A stretch of DNA of 64,000 nt from Pollenia angustigena (GCA_930367215.1 OV884057.1:103999284-104063283); one strand, 5' to 3'; counted from the first letter of the stretch, positions 46,108 through 57,336 are shown. Notes: a model not told the origin generated them from the letters alone. Numbers and translations are program-made.

Positions 46108-46344
46108 TGAGGGTGTAGTATACCTGCTAAGCGTCCATTGCCTACCCAATAACCAACCTAAAATGTATACATGCCACCCGAATAAGTCCCAATTCACACG
46201 TTGCATGTCTTATTGATCAGCTTGCTACTTTATAACGAGAGTAAAGAGAGGAAAATAAACGTTTCTCTCTCACTCTCTCTCGCCTATAAGCTATAAGGTA
46301 GCAAGCTGATCAATAAGACTTGCAACCTGTGAATTGGCACTAAC
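46108..46344 (+). pseudogene. End of Bel-1 coding region with a MITE inserted
   Basis: TAGTATACCTGCTAAGCGTC onward matches the last ~75 bp before the Bel-1 LTR at 28717-28790. It is joined directly to Gypsy 3' sequence and interrupted by the palindromic MITE at 46186-46340. Confidence 0.8.
46186..46340. mobile_element. 155-bp palindromic MITE, TAA target duplication
   Basis: Inverted ends of ~44 bp (GTCCCAATTCACACGTTGCA and, inverted, GTGCCAATTCACAGGTTGCA, extending through TCTTATTGATCAGCTTGCTAC). It is flanked by TAA at 46183-46185 and 46341-46343. The empty site is seen at 28784-28795. There is a CTCT-rich centre and no coding. Confidence 0.88.
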
Positions 46345-46843
46345 TGTAGGGTAAATGCCATACACAAAAGATCAAATAACGGCATTTACCCAATGACTCA
46401 ATGTGTTCGAACACATGAGTCAATACAATGGTAAAGCAGATCAATCAGAATGTGAGTGACACAATTTTGATTGTCTAATGAGTACATTCCTCACTCATGC
46501 ATTCTGATTGGTCACAGCATTATGCAAAGGGTAAAGCCATGATAATTCCATGGTACTGAAAAAGAGACATAGATATTAAGAATTAATACTATAAGTTAGA
46601 ATAAGTAGGCAATAGGATAGAATTAGTATAAAAAGGGCAGTAGTCCACAAATAAATCAGACTTTGCATTTGAAAACTTAAAGCGGCACTTGTTGCCTTGT
46701 TTGATTCTCCTAGTCTCTAATTTAGCTGTCGCAAGTTTAAAATTATATTGGGCTATAGGAAAATAAATACACACATACAATATCCTTCACCTATACACCA
46801 CACCAGACCCATTACAAAAATTGTGGTTTTGTTTTAAAATCCA
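46345..46843 (+). repeat. Bel-1 LTR, copy C
   Basis: About 499 bp, matching copies at 28791 and 31540, with the same TATA box and AATAAA. Shared sequence with copy A ends at about 46843, which sets the proposed LTR end. Confidence 0.82.
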
Positions 46844-46899
46844 TTTTAAAATCTAAGTTTTTACCAAAAATTGTGTAAAGAATTGATATAAAAAACCAA

Positions 46900-47375
46900 A
46901 AGCTCAATATATTGAAGTATTTAGACCCATTATTTATAGTGCCTAATGAAGATATAAACTATTTCGAATTGGTTTCAGAGTTTAAAGATATTATAACTGA
47001 CCCAGATGCATTTATACGTGAATTTAAACTTCTAGAGAGTAAAGTAAGTGACACGAATTATTAACACATATTTAAAATTTCGAATACTGTGAAGATTTTT
47101 AGCGTGAAATTGGAACATTGAAAAATAGATTTGATGAGTATACCTGTATATACATATATTCAAACTTTTACAAATTGATCTTTCATATTTTTATATAGCC
47201 ACACAGTAGGTCTTCTGAGCGTGTTTTTACTAAGTTAGCTTTAATTAAAAATAAAGTAACAAATAGGTTAAAAGTAAATACTTGCGAATCCATGCTTTTA
47301 TCTTTAAATTTGTTAGATACTAGCTTTGAAGATTGGGTTCCAAGTGAAGGCATTTTACGAAAGTATACTATATAG
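46900..47375 (+). pseudogene. hAT transposase C-terminal remnant with intron-like gap
   Basis: Two coding blocks too short for ordinary ORF lists. Block 1 (about 46900-47043) reads DPLFIVPNEDINYFELVSEF and DPDAFIREFKLLESK, ending at a good splice donor (AAA|GTAAGT). Block 2 (47199-47375) follows a TTTTTATATAG acceptor and reads PHSRSSERVFTKLALIKNKV, TNRLKVNTCESMLLSLNLLD and EDWVPSEG to a TAG. The SSERVFTKL...IKNKVTNRL block is the hAT dimerisation signature. The 155-bp gap removed by splicing keeps frame. It could be a decayed autonomous hAT element or a domesticated fragment; upstream coding is not seen. Confidence 0.6.
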
Positions 47376-47520
47376 TCGTTTTAAGAACAATCAATTGTAA
47401 AAAAATTTGTATGAAACTGACCATTAATAAATAACACAGGACTACATTGAAAAAGTTTGTTTAACCATTCCAACGGATTCTTACATTTTTGGAATGCTAA
47501 GGACGAGTATCAGCGCAGTT

Positions 47521-47619
47521 TTCTCCCATCACGTCACATTTATCAGATACACCAATTATTGTAATTTCGGAAGATGTTTTGTACCACAATTTATAACAAA
47601 ATCCAGTTTTATAGTTTTG
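47521..47619. repeat. Inverted repeat, left
   Basis: About 99 bp matched in inverted orientation at 48664-48762 with about 85-90% similarity by eye. The 1.04-kb spacer has no recognised gene. Possible ends of a non-autonomous element. Confidence 0.75.
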
Positions 47620-48508
47620 GTTTATAAACCTGTACCCATGTTCTGTAATTTTAGTGAGAACTTCTTGCATCGAAAAGTTGTGAAACAAAACATTCCATCG
47701 TTTCTCGAAAAGTGAGGAAAATGTGTGTCTGTAACTCATGTCGAAAACTATCAAAAGAGATTACTTCGTTACGTTATAAATGTCATAATATTTCAATCGA
47801 AGCCGATGTGACACTGCAGACGTTCAGAACGCCAGTAACACATATCGTTGACGGCGACCAAAAAATTTACTTAAATTGAAAATTTTTCAACGACGGCGGC
47901 GAAAACACAACCGTCGGCTATACCAAATTGTGTAAAGAGCGACTTTAATGTTTGTTTTTTGCAAACGAGCTTTGAAGACATTCGTATATTTTATAAAAAT
48001 GTTAAAAGCAAAATAATAAAACAATGAAAAATGTGCCAAGAATAAAATATTATTATTATTATTATTCTTTGCAGTTTGCATTTTTAATTGTTTTTAGTGT
48101 TAAAATTTTTTCTCGCCCCATTTTTATTCGTGAGTTTATTTGACAGTTCAAAGCGGGAACTTTTCTCAACAAAATGTTACAGAAACACTTTTTCTGTAAA
48201 TTGGCGTTGATTTCCTTACGTGACAGCTGTTTGTTTCAATTTATGACATTTTTGTTTCATTTCACACATTTCAATCGAAAACTTTCTCGACGCGAGAGTT
48301 ACAGAACATGGGCACTGATTACAAAAATTTTAAGCAATAATAGACGAAATTGGATAAAAACTAAATATGCTTTAGTATAGATACTTAAACACTCGCACTT
48401 AAATTCAGTAGCATGTATGCATTTATTTGTATTAAATTGCGGAACTGATTAAATATAAAGTATTTGAAAAAGTGATATTTTCGTTTTTTTTTGTTATAGG
48501 ATTAGCTG

Positions 48509-48632
48509 CCAGGCCTACGGTGTCTACAAGTACATTTCTTTCGCATATTTATAAAAAAACTAAAATTAGTTTTTGTTTTCAATACAAATATACCAAAGAA
48601 ATGTTCTTGTCGACATCGTGGGCCTGGGCCTA
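48509..48632. repeat. Short palindromic element (candidate MITE)
   Basis: Inverted arms CCAGGCCTACGGTGTCTACA and CCAGGCCCACGATGTCGACA (the latter inverted), each running on through a CATTTCTTT block. Total about 120 bp, inside the larger inverted repeat at 47521/48664. A target duplication is not clear. Confidence 0.6.
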
Positions 48633-48663
48633 CAACTTTTGTAATTAGGTTGACTGTAGAATA

Positions 48664-48762
48664 AAATTATAAAACTATGGATTTTGTTATTAATTGTGGT
48701 ACAAATCATCTTCGGAAATTACAGTAATTGGTGTATCTGACTAATTAGACGTGATGGGAGAA
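48664..48762. repeat. Inverted repeat, right
   Basis: Counterpart of 47521-47619; shared core GGTGTATCTGA and GACGTGATGGGAGAA. Confidence 0.75.
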
Positions 48763-49942
48763 TCTGGGGGAATGGGCAAATAAATTTCTAAAAAGTTTTT
48801 AAATATCTACCTGTGCAATACAATGCCTTTAATAAATCAAAAAAAATGTATTCAGAAGGAAAAGAACAAGAAATATATTAATAAATGTATATATAAAGCA
48901 CATAACATAAATATCTTCTATTTGCAGCAACAATGTCATAATCAAAAAACATGTTTGGAGAAGACAAGTTTAACGTTTTTGAATTACCAAAACATTAAAG
49001 TCAATATTTTATAAAAATTACTTCTCGAGAGAAATATTTCCAAAATATTTATTTTAGTTTTTACAAAAAATGAGCCGTTTGTAAGTTAGTATGTATGTCT
49101 ATTGTAATACAATAAATTTTTTTTAGTGTATAAAATTACTATACAATGTTTTTTGTTATTTTTTAATACCATTTAATATTATAATAAATAGAAAAAAACG
49201 TAAAAAATGCATAACGATGTGCCCATTTTTTTTAAAAATCCCCTTTTTGGTGCCACTTTTTTTGTAGATGTCCCCTTTTTTTTGGTACTTTTTTAAAATA
49301 TCCGACGGTAACACTGATTACAGCAATGAATACAAACAACAAGAATGGCAAGATTGATAATTAAAGGCCTTTATGTGGAAATTTGTATATGTTTACATAG
49401 CGACTGAAATGTAAAATATTTTTGTAATGTGGTTAAAAAAAAAAATGCAAATGCAATTGCGAGCATAGGATAAACAACACAGTACAACATTTTTCAGGTG
49501 ATTGATTCGGGACTCAATTCTGATAATTGTTTATGAGAGTAGACCTAAAAAGAAGAACTTCTGCAGTATTAGTTTGTTCATGATAGCTCAATAAATAATT
49601 TAAAAATTAATTTGAAGTTAGTAAGTATCGTATAGGGGAATTTGTCACGTTTTAGGCTCTTTTGTTTGTCATAACTTGATTTAAAAAATTAAGAATTACA
49701 ATTTCTTTAATCTGTTGATACAACGCTTTGCTACATAAGCAACAGTTTCGCAGTTATACATAAATGTATGAGGGAAAAAAATATTTTTTGGTCAAAACAT
49801 TTAAATTTTTTATTTTTAATTCATAAAAAATCCAAAACGGTAAAAAAAGTGTCAAGTCCCATTACTTTTAAGTAAAGTCGCATAACCTATGAACCAAATG
49901 ACACATAAATCATAAAAATCGATTAACGCGTTTCGCTTTTAA
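48763..49942. other. No supported gene
   Basis: AT-rich; only short frames without recognisable motif. Confidence 0.55.
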
Positions 49943-50257
49943 GGCCATGTCAGATAAAACATTTGCTTCGCTTTGCGTTAGAGATTCGCTTTGACATCTA
50001 AGAGAAATTATACATACTTATACGAAAGATGTCACATAAAGTAATTTTAAGGCAGAGCGGAGGAAAAAGTTAGGCAACTCTCATCTTTTTGCGTGCTTTG
50101 ACAATCTACTAGTATACATTTTTTTGGTTTATTTTTTTTAACACACAATGCGTGAGTGTTGTCAAAGTGTTTATTGTGACATGAACCTTTTGCGTTACGC
50201 TTTTCAGTCAAAGTTAGAAACGTCACGCAAAGCGATGAAGTTTTATCTGACATGGCC
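49943..50257. repeat. 315-bp inverted-repeat element (candidate MITE)
   Basis: The ends GGCCATGTCAGATAAAAC and its exact inverse, then similar CGCTTTGCGT and CTTTGAC blocks, give arms of ~55 bp. Flanks TTTAA and TTTAT may be a degraded 5-bp duplication. Confidence 0.65.
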
Positions 50258-50334
50258 TTTATTCACGATTAATTAAGGTATGAATTTCAAAAATCTGCTC
50301 GAGATCTCCACAAAATTCTTTGGAAAAAACATTA

Positions 50335-51810
50335 ATAATGAAAAAGGAAATCTGTTTGTTAATCTTTTAAAAAACGTATTTACTCCAAATATATCTTACG
50401 ATATTGCGGTCGAGTTACCATCTGTTGCTGCTAGAGCAGCTGTTGCCCTAAGATTTGAAATAAGAGAAATCGAAAAGGCTATTTGTGATTTAAACCCCCA
50501 GAAGGCTCCTGGTTTTGATAAGATCAGCAACAAAATGCTTTTGGAGCTACCCAGCATAGCAAAGACAATAATTCTTTTTATCTTTAATGCTATTTTACGC
50601 CTTGAATACTATCCTCAAAAGTGGAAGGTTTCCTTAGTCACCATAATACCTAAACCAGGAAATGATCACACAAAAGTTGAGTCATATAGGCCTATAAGCT
50701 TACTTGCTAATATATCAAAGCTGTTTGAGATGCTGTTAGTGTCAAAATTAACTCCAATTTCAAATGAAAATAGATGTATTCCTAACCACCAATTCGGCTT
50801 TAGAAGAGAACACAGCACAATTGAACAAACCCATCGAATAGTAAGCGCTATAAGAAAAGCCTTTAAAGAAAGAAAATATTGTTCCTCTCTCTTCATCGAT
50901 GTTTCTCAAGCTTTTGATCAAGTCTGGCATGAAGGCTTATTACATAAATTGAAGAAAAATTTACCAGCAAACACACACAAGCTTTTAGAAAGCTACTTAG
51001 TCGGTCGTCAATTTATTATTAAAGAAGGAACTTTCTTAAGTTCACCTCAGCCAATTGGCGCTGAAGTCCCACAAGGCAGCATTCTGGGCCCTCTATTATT
51101 CTTAATTTATGCATCGGACATGCCAACAAACAACTACATCCAAACTTCAACATTTGCAGAAGATACAGCTTTTCTAAGCGTCCACGAAAACCGTTATGAA
51201 GCATCTCGTTACTTACAGCATCATATATTTCAACTAGAAATATGGTTAAAACAATGGAGGATAAAGGTCAATGAGCAAAAATGCGTACATATAACATTCA
51301 CCTTGCGTCGGGAATCATGCCTCCCTATTAAAATCAATAATCAAATAATACCTCAAAATGCGCATGTTAAATACCTCGGTATTCATCTAGATCGCCGTCT
51401 AACGTGGAAAAGCCATACATAGTCAAAATTAACTCAAATGAAAGTAAAAGCCATTCAAATTCATTGGCTTATTGGAAGAAACTTTGTCCTTAGTCTCGAC
51501 TGCAAACTGCTACTTTACAACTCTATCTTAAAGTCAATCTGGTTCTTTGGTATTCAGTTATCGGGCACTGCCTCGGCCTCTAATATCGAAAAAATTCAAA
51601 GGCGCCAAAATAAACTAATCACAGCTGCCCCTTGGTATGTTAAAAACTCCAATATTCACAAGGATCTTAATGTTCCATTAGTTAAAACTATAATTAAGAA
51701 ATATGCAGTAAAATACTTAAAAAAGCTCGAATTGCATCCGAACCCAATAGCTCGAAATATTTTAAATGATAGCGGCCACACTCGCTTAAGGTGAAGATTA
51801 AGATGAGCGA
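50335..51810 (+). pseudogene. Jockey-4 ORF2 RT remnant, active site altered
   Basis: A 380-codon open frame from 50280 to 51422 includes ~18 codons of flanking DNA before Jockey homology. RT motifs: VESYRPISLL, HQFGFRREHST, FIDVSQAFDQVWHEG, VPQGSILGPLLF and NAHVKYLGIHLDRRLTW. The active site reads FAEDTAF, where the other copies have FADDTAF, so one catalytic Asp is Glu. A TAG at 51420 (GAG in the others), loss of a few codons near 51617 and a changed 3' end follow. This copy shows the site into which LOA-1 inserted in Jockey-1, uninterrupted, at about 50900. Confidence 0.9.
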
Positions 51811-51914
51811 TAAACACCTATTTATTTATAAGAACAGAACCCGCGATGAAGAAAAATTTTGTCTGGCACTGGCAGGACATAAAATAAAGTATTAGGTTTA
51901 GATTTGATTAATTA

Positions 51915-52800
51915 CACTGCTTTACAAATTTTTAATTTGGAAAAGTACCAAGAACGCCAGATGCCTAGATAAGTTAATTGGGACTTCCTGAACACGAAAC
52001 CTGCTGTAATTTTTTTCCTAAGTACCGTTTTTTAGATAACGGTACACTTGTGTTTTTCGATGTATAATCCCACTCAAACCCTTGTGGAGCCCAACCGAAA
52101 AGTTCAAAAAATGGCACGTCGTTGGAAAAGTAACTGAATGCCTTTTCCTTCGATATGCTACAAATTTCTATCTGATAAGAAATGGCTGAGTAATGGCACC
52201 TCAAAAAACGGAATTTGATATAAGATGAAAATATTGTCGTTCCACAAAATCCTTAATAAAAACTCTATTTTTCAACCGATTTTTTCAAATCACGCTTAAA
52301 ATGGTGGTAATTAAATATACTATTTGGTTAAAAAATAAAACATTCTAGATCTTTCATGTGCTATGTATCGTAGCAATTTTATTCATTATTTTTTTTTTTT
52401 TTTTTGCATTTGTTGAGTATAAAAAAATATTGTCGTTCCACAATTCCTTAATAAAAACTTTATTTTTCATCAGATTTTTTTTCAAATTACGCTTAAAATG
52501 TTGGTAAATAAATATAATATTTGGTTAAAAAATAAAACATTCCAGATATTTAATATAACGTTGAAAAAAAACGAAATAAAAATGAAAAATTTAAAAAAAA
52601 AAAACGTAAAAAATAGGCGGTTGGGCTCCACAAGGGTTTGAGTGGGATCATACACCGAAAAACACAAAAGTACCGTTATCTAAAAAACGGTTATCTAAAA
52701 AACTTAGGAAAAAAATTACAGCGTTTTTCGTCTTAAGGAGGTCCCAACTAACTTATCTAGGCAAGTGGCGTTCTTGGTATTTTTTGGCTGTAAACCAGTG
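51915..52800. mobile_element. 886-bp CACTG-ended foldback MITE
   Basis: Long terminal inverted repeats of roughly 175-185 bp (51915-52090 and 52618-52800). The ends are CACTGCTTTACA and, inverted, CACTGGTTTACAG. TTA is duplicated at 51912-51914 and 52801-52803, and the other Jockey copies give the empty site. Inside there is a direct repeat of ~133 bp (52226-52360 and 52423-52555). CACTG ends with a 3-bp duplication fit the CACTA-like (CMC) group best, though Harbinger-type insertion also makes TTA. No coding. Confidence 0.85.
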
Positions 52801-52898
52801 TTATTGTTAGATTATATTTAATTTATGAAGATTCAATAAAAAGTAGTAATGAAAAAAAAATTGTTTGAAACGGCCAAGTTTTTTGATAATGTTTTTAA

Positions 52899-53975
52899 CA
52901 GGGTTTAAAATGCTATCGCCATATTAGCAAAAGCAGCCAAATTTTGCCTTTTTCCTATTAAAAAAAAAATCAAAAATAAAAAGCCGACAAGTTCCACTGC
53001 TAAAAAAGCCCACACTTATCAAAAGCAGCAGCAAAATAAACACACTGTTTTTGAAAAGTAACCTTTTAATGGACACTGCTTTTTCCAACTATTGCTTTTT
53101 TAACAATAGCAAAAATTTCTTATTTGATGGAACTCAAAAAGCAACGGCAATAACTTTTCTGTTGTAGGAGAAAATATGTAGGAAAGAGAATGAAACAAAA
53201 AGATTCTGTCAAACAGCCGCCAAATCAAAAACCACTGCATGCTAATAGCCGCAAAATAGGAAATAAAAGCAGAGCAAAGGTAGCTGAAAGGCACATGATC
53301 GACGAAGACAAGTGATATTTTTCATGCAAAACAAATACAACAAGAATTTGTTTTTGTTTCTATACAATAAAAAATCCAACAGACACTTTGGCTGGTTGCC
53401 TTTATTAAAAATATTTAAAAAACACCAAAATACACACACACACATTTCGTGCTATAGTCATGCAAACTGTCGAGCAACAACAACATTACTGAAGAAAGGC
53501 AAAAATTTATTTTTCCTCACCACCATGAAAAAAAACCATGTTGCTTGTACACTGATCAGTATTTTTTCGTTGTAATCTGCCTTTTTGCAGAGCTAATAGC
53601 TCTGCTCAGACTGCTTTTAGCACACACTTCAGCGGCTTTTTGTTATTACCAGCCAGAGAAGAATTTTTGTTCTTTGAACTTTAGATTTTTTTTTTGGTTT
53701 GTTTTTTTTAACTAGCTCTTCTTTCAGGAAAAAGTAAAAAAGCAAAAGGCGAAATAATTTTTTTTAGCTTTTGCTTTTTATGTGGTTGTCCATTTTTGTC
53801 GCTGGCTGGTAAAAAAAGCAGTTGTCAGAAAATAAAAATATTCAAAATAGGAGATTTGCTTTTTTGCACAAACGAAAAGCAAAACATTGGCTATTGGAAA
53901 AAAATTAAAAATTTCAAAAGCTGTGGCAAAAGCAAAAATAAAAAGCAGCCAGCTGATGGATGCTTTTAAACCCTG
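52899..53975. mobile_element. 1,077-bp non-autonomous hAT element
   Basis: Perfect 8-bp target duplication GTTTTTAA (52891-52898, 53976-53983). Inverted ends CAGGGTTTAAAATGC and CAGGGTTTAAAAGC. The interior is crowded with AGCAAAAGC/GCTTTTGCT-type motifs on both strands, like subterminal transposase-binding repeats of hAT elements. Open frames inside are shadows without motif. Confidence 0.88.
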
Positions 53976-53983
53976 GTTTTTAA

Positions 53984-55297
53984 TTAAAATTGAAAATATC
54001 ATTTATTAAAAAAAAATTTTCAAAATATAAAATTTTTACAATTTTTAGTAATCAATATAATCATTTTGGTAATAGGTGCAAAATCAACAAACGGGTTGCT
54101 TGATTCTATTAATTTGGTATAAAATTGGTGATTAGAGAAAATTTGTAATTTTTCTGTGTACTTATAGGGGCCAGCAGTCGACACAATCGACTGCAATCTA
54201 GAAATACTGACTTTGCTTAGTGTATACCAGCCAGCCAAACGGACTTAATTGATTGGTACACTGAAGGGGGTCCACAACCAATATTTGTATCTCTTACATA
54301 CTTCGGTACAATCGCATAATATCTTCTCTATGTATGGTAGTGTGGGTATTAAAACAGAATGATTGAAATAATTTGTAATTTTCTTTTTGGAAAATTTGTT
54401 TTTCTACCCACACCACTAAAGGTAGAATGTATATTATGTGTTTATGCTAAACAAAAATGGTGCTTATTATTTATTATGAATTGGTCCAAAATTACACATA
54501 TCCCTCATACAAAAGTCTTTCTGGAATACTCTTCCTTAGAAATGTTGGTATTAATATCGAATTTGGCAGCGAATACTTTTGTAACAGCTACTATGTGCAC
54601 TTCATGTTGGTACATCCATTCACACCATTGGTCCCATATCGACCCCTTTGCGCGAAATTATCGTATGTTACAAAAACCAAATTTTACAGGAGAGCCATTT
54701 TTCTACTTTTCTCTGCTATCACTTGCAATATAAAAATTAATGTATATTAAAATTTTTGGAGCAACGAAGTGGAATTCGCCTACAATATTTTGTCAGGCGA
54801 CGTCTCTTTGAATGTAGAACAAAGAAGTAGATACTTAGAAAATATTGGGCAGAAAGAACTTTTACATGAATCCTAAACTCATTACTGCATTTCGTGATTC
54901 CCATGATCAATAGTTTTATTCAGAGTACCGAAACGTTCACTCATTTTTCAGTCACGAGCGAGCGTGAAAAATTTAAAATTTTACTGCTTTTTCACATTCA
55001 TGAGGGTGAGGAAAAAATATATTTTGAATTTCCTCATTCATGAAAAATGAGCAAACAAAAAAAATTATATGTGAATTTGTCAGATATGAAAAATTTAAAA
55101 AAATTCACATTCAAATTCCTCATAATGAAAAAAACGCGATTTGCCCGACCATTAACAGCGGGAAAATGAAGTAGTAAAGAGGCCTTATAGAAGGCCTTTT
55201 TGCCGATATAAAGTTTTCCAGTCGCATTCCAACAAGACCAAAGCCTTGCCTTCTCGCATCTAAATAATTAAGAATAAAGTTGTATCCAGTGTATTTA
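53984..55297. other. No supported gene
   Basis: AT-rich. A short frame at 54359-54733 has no motif. Near 54930-55140 a run of CTCATTCATGAAAAATGAG-like words forms imperfect repeats. Confidence 0.5.
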
Positions 55298-55323
55298 GCG
55301 ACCTTAGGACAACAAGGTTCTAT
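55298..55323 (+). repeat. 26-bp inverted repeat, left
   Basis: Starts GCGACCTTAGGACAACAAGG. The exact inverse lies at 60674-60699, on the other side of the Gypsy element. Confidence 0.85.
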
Positions 55324-55799
55324 CTTACATGCTGTTTAGGTGCATATGGGCATATCCGTCAAAAGGTCCACCGTGACCCAAAGTTGTAAAGTTATTAAAA
55401 GCTGATTATTTTACAATATTGTTATAGAGAAATATTTAGATTTTACTAATTTTATAAATTTACTCATAACTTTGTTCACTTAGATGAACAATTAGACTGC
55501 AAAGTTGTGCAAACGTAATTTCTTATTTGTGAGAATGTTTTATTGTATGTTTTTTTTAATATTATCTTTCTGAAAAGAGGTGATATTTGATAAAAATTAT
55601 TCCAAAAAAATGTTCTTACTTGGTCCGTAATCTAAGGAAGAGTTCAAAGAGCAATATGTTATTCGGATTAACGGTTAACTTTTATTTTGTTTTAATCATT
55701 ATTCAGTTCAATTATTATGGAAAAAATTTCATTCATTATTATTAAAAAAAAGAAAATACAGAAGATTTTGAAATCAAACCAAAGACATTTTAATGTTAC

Positions 55800-55958
55800 T
55801 GATAAGTATAGACAAACAACGTGGTTTAATGCTAGTTGAAGACTGATTTATTTATTCTTATTGACATAATTATAAACATGAACTTATTAATAATATAACT
55901 AAGAGAACACTAAGTGAGAACTTATTTATTAGGAGAACTTTATGTTAAATACATATCA
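55800..55958 (-). repeat. Gypsy 3' LTR
   Basis: 159 bp, TG...CA, preceded on the sense strand by the purine tract GTTGGGAGGAA. Confidence 0.92.
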
Positions 55959-55979
55959 TTCCTCCCAACTTAAATAAAA

Positions 55980-57323
55980 TCATTTCCCACCTATAATTTT
56001 AGTCCTCTTAGCCATACTTCGAGTAACAATTCGTTGCCCCTCTTCCTCAGTAATATCACTTTGAATTTCTGTAGTCGTATCAGTAATACTACTTTGAATT
56101 TCTGTAGTCGTTTTATTTAAGTCTTTACGAGTTTCAACCAAAGTTCTATCCAAATTTGTATTCTTTCTCATTTGATCCGTATTCCATTGACTAAAATCAG
56201 GTACCTGTAAGTACTTAGTTTACTAATAACTTTTCCCTTTACCCATTTAACAAAATTGGAAAAAACATTTCTGTACCATACTTCCTCCCCAACATTGAAT
56301 TGTACTACTTTATTCTGATAAACTTTTGAACCGTGTTTAGTTCCCATATTTGGTTTAACTGATTTTGAATTGGTTTCCGCTGCAACATTCAATTTATTAG
56401 AATTTAACACATTAAGCAATGTTCGTGGTTTGTATTGAAAAATCATTTCTCCAGGTGTTAAGCCAGTTGAAGAGGTCGGAGTTGTTCTATACTTTAATAC
56501 GAATTGACCGATTCTTAGTTGTAAAGATATACCGGTCTCTTTTAGCTCCAACAGTGATTTCCGCAATCCATTTTTGAAAGTTTGCACAGCTCTTTCTGCA
56601 CTGCCGTTAGATTGGGGGTGGTATGGTGGAGACTTAAGAGGAACTATACCGTTAGATTTACAAAATTCAACAAATTCTCTGGATCTAAAAGGAGGCCCAT
56701 TATCACTTACAATACTAAATGGAAGCCCAAACGTAGAAAAAATTTATTGAAGTTTTTCAATTACTACAGCTGCTGTAGTTGTTTTAAAAGGAATAGCCTC
56801 CATCCATTTTGAATACGCATCATACAAAATAAAAATCTGTTGTCCCTTTAAAGAACAGAAATCGATATGAATTCTTTCAAATGGATATGTTGCCTCTATC
56901 CATTTTGATAGATTATCCGGCTTTGAGTTTTGCGTGGACTGACAAAAATCACCTTATTATTAAAGTTTTCAATATCTTGGTCAATACCTGGCCACCAAAC
57001 AACTGTTCTTGCCAAAGCCTTACTTCTAACTATTCCTATATGTTGACCATGAGTGCGCCGGTAGCCTAGATGCTAATGACCTAGGTTATCAACGCAGGGG
57101 TTGCGGGTTCGATTCCCGCCAGAGACTCTTGTTTCATTCCTGCGGACAAGCGCAGAGCTTCGCAGGGTTGAACTTAGGGAATTAAAAAAAAAAATATAAG
57201 AATAAAATAAAAAAAAAAAAAAAAATAAAATTAATTTCAAAACATCATTACGTATAGTAACCGGTATTACTATTCTATCGCCGTGAAATAAACACCCTGT
57301 AGCAAGTGAATCTCTTTTTAAAT
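55980..57323 (-). pseudogene. Gypsy integrase, split by a SINE
   Basis: Sense order: spacer SLATGCLFHGDRIVIPVTIR (before the SINE), then HGQHIGIVRSKALARTVVWW with the zinc-finger His, the core HIDFCSLKGQQIFILYDAYS (Asp), IVSDNGPPFRSREF (Asp) and HPQSNGSAERAVQTFKNGL (Glu), then the C-terminal region NVGEEVWYRNVFSNFVKWVK. A stop near 56747 lies between core motifs and a frameshift or deletion affects the zinc-finger to core linker near 56880-56940. Frame 56171-55980 (ITEEEGQRIVTRSMAKR) looks like the C-terminal tail after a final shift. All three catalytic acids are kept. Confidence 0.85.
57054..57226 (+). mobile_element. tRNA-derived SINE
   Basis: The head resembles a tRNA: A-box TAGCCTAGATG (57062-57072) and B-box GGTTCGATTCC (57106-57116), the two RNA polymerase III promoter parts, in a GCGCCGGTAGCC...TTCCCGCC frame. 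A ~60-bp unrelated body (GAGACTCTTGTTTCATTCC on) and an A-rich tail (57184-57226) follow. It lies inside the Gypsy integrase between DVLKL and HGQHIG, opposite in strand. I could not fix its target duplication. Confidence 0.87.
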
Positions 57324-57336
57324 AATATTTTTGTAG
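57324..57336. repeat. 13-bp target-site duplication, left (LOA-2)
   Basis: AATATTTTTGTAG, repeated at 58390-58402. Confidence 0.93.

Larger units (their letters stand above)
50330..52860 (+). mobile_element. Jockey-4, 5'-truncated, with inserted CACTG element
   Basis: Begins at about 50335, in the linker before RT, and runs through the 3' UTR to 51914. It resumes at 52801 with TTGTTAG...GATTCAATAAA and an A-rich tail at ~52850. The interruption is an 886-bp inverted-repeat element with a TTA duplication. The RT part is open as far as 51422. Confidence 0.9.

Noticed and set aside
48043..48066. ATT microsatellite
   Set aside because: Short simple repeat without further structure; common in AT-rich insect DNA.
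53312..53575. Small open frames inside the hAT element (also 53242-53445, 53778-54002)
   Set aside because: They overlap on both strands in A/T-rich repeat sequence and show no motif; more likely chance frames.
54359..54733. 124-codon open frame on the + strand
   Set aside because: No recognisable domain, no start context, overlapping alternative frame of similar length; not supported as a gene.
57054..57125. A functional tRNA gene
   Set aside because: A- and B-boxes are present, but the sequence continues into a SINE body and A-tail, I could not fold a good cloverleaf, and there is no terminator T-run after the head.
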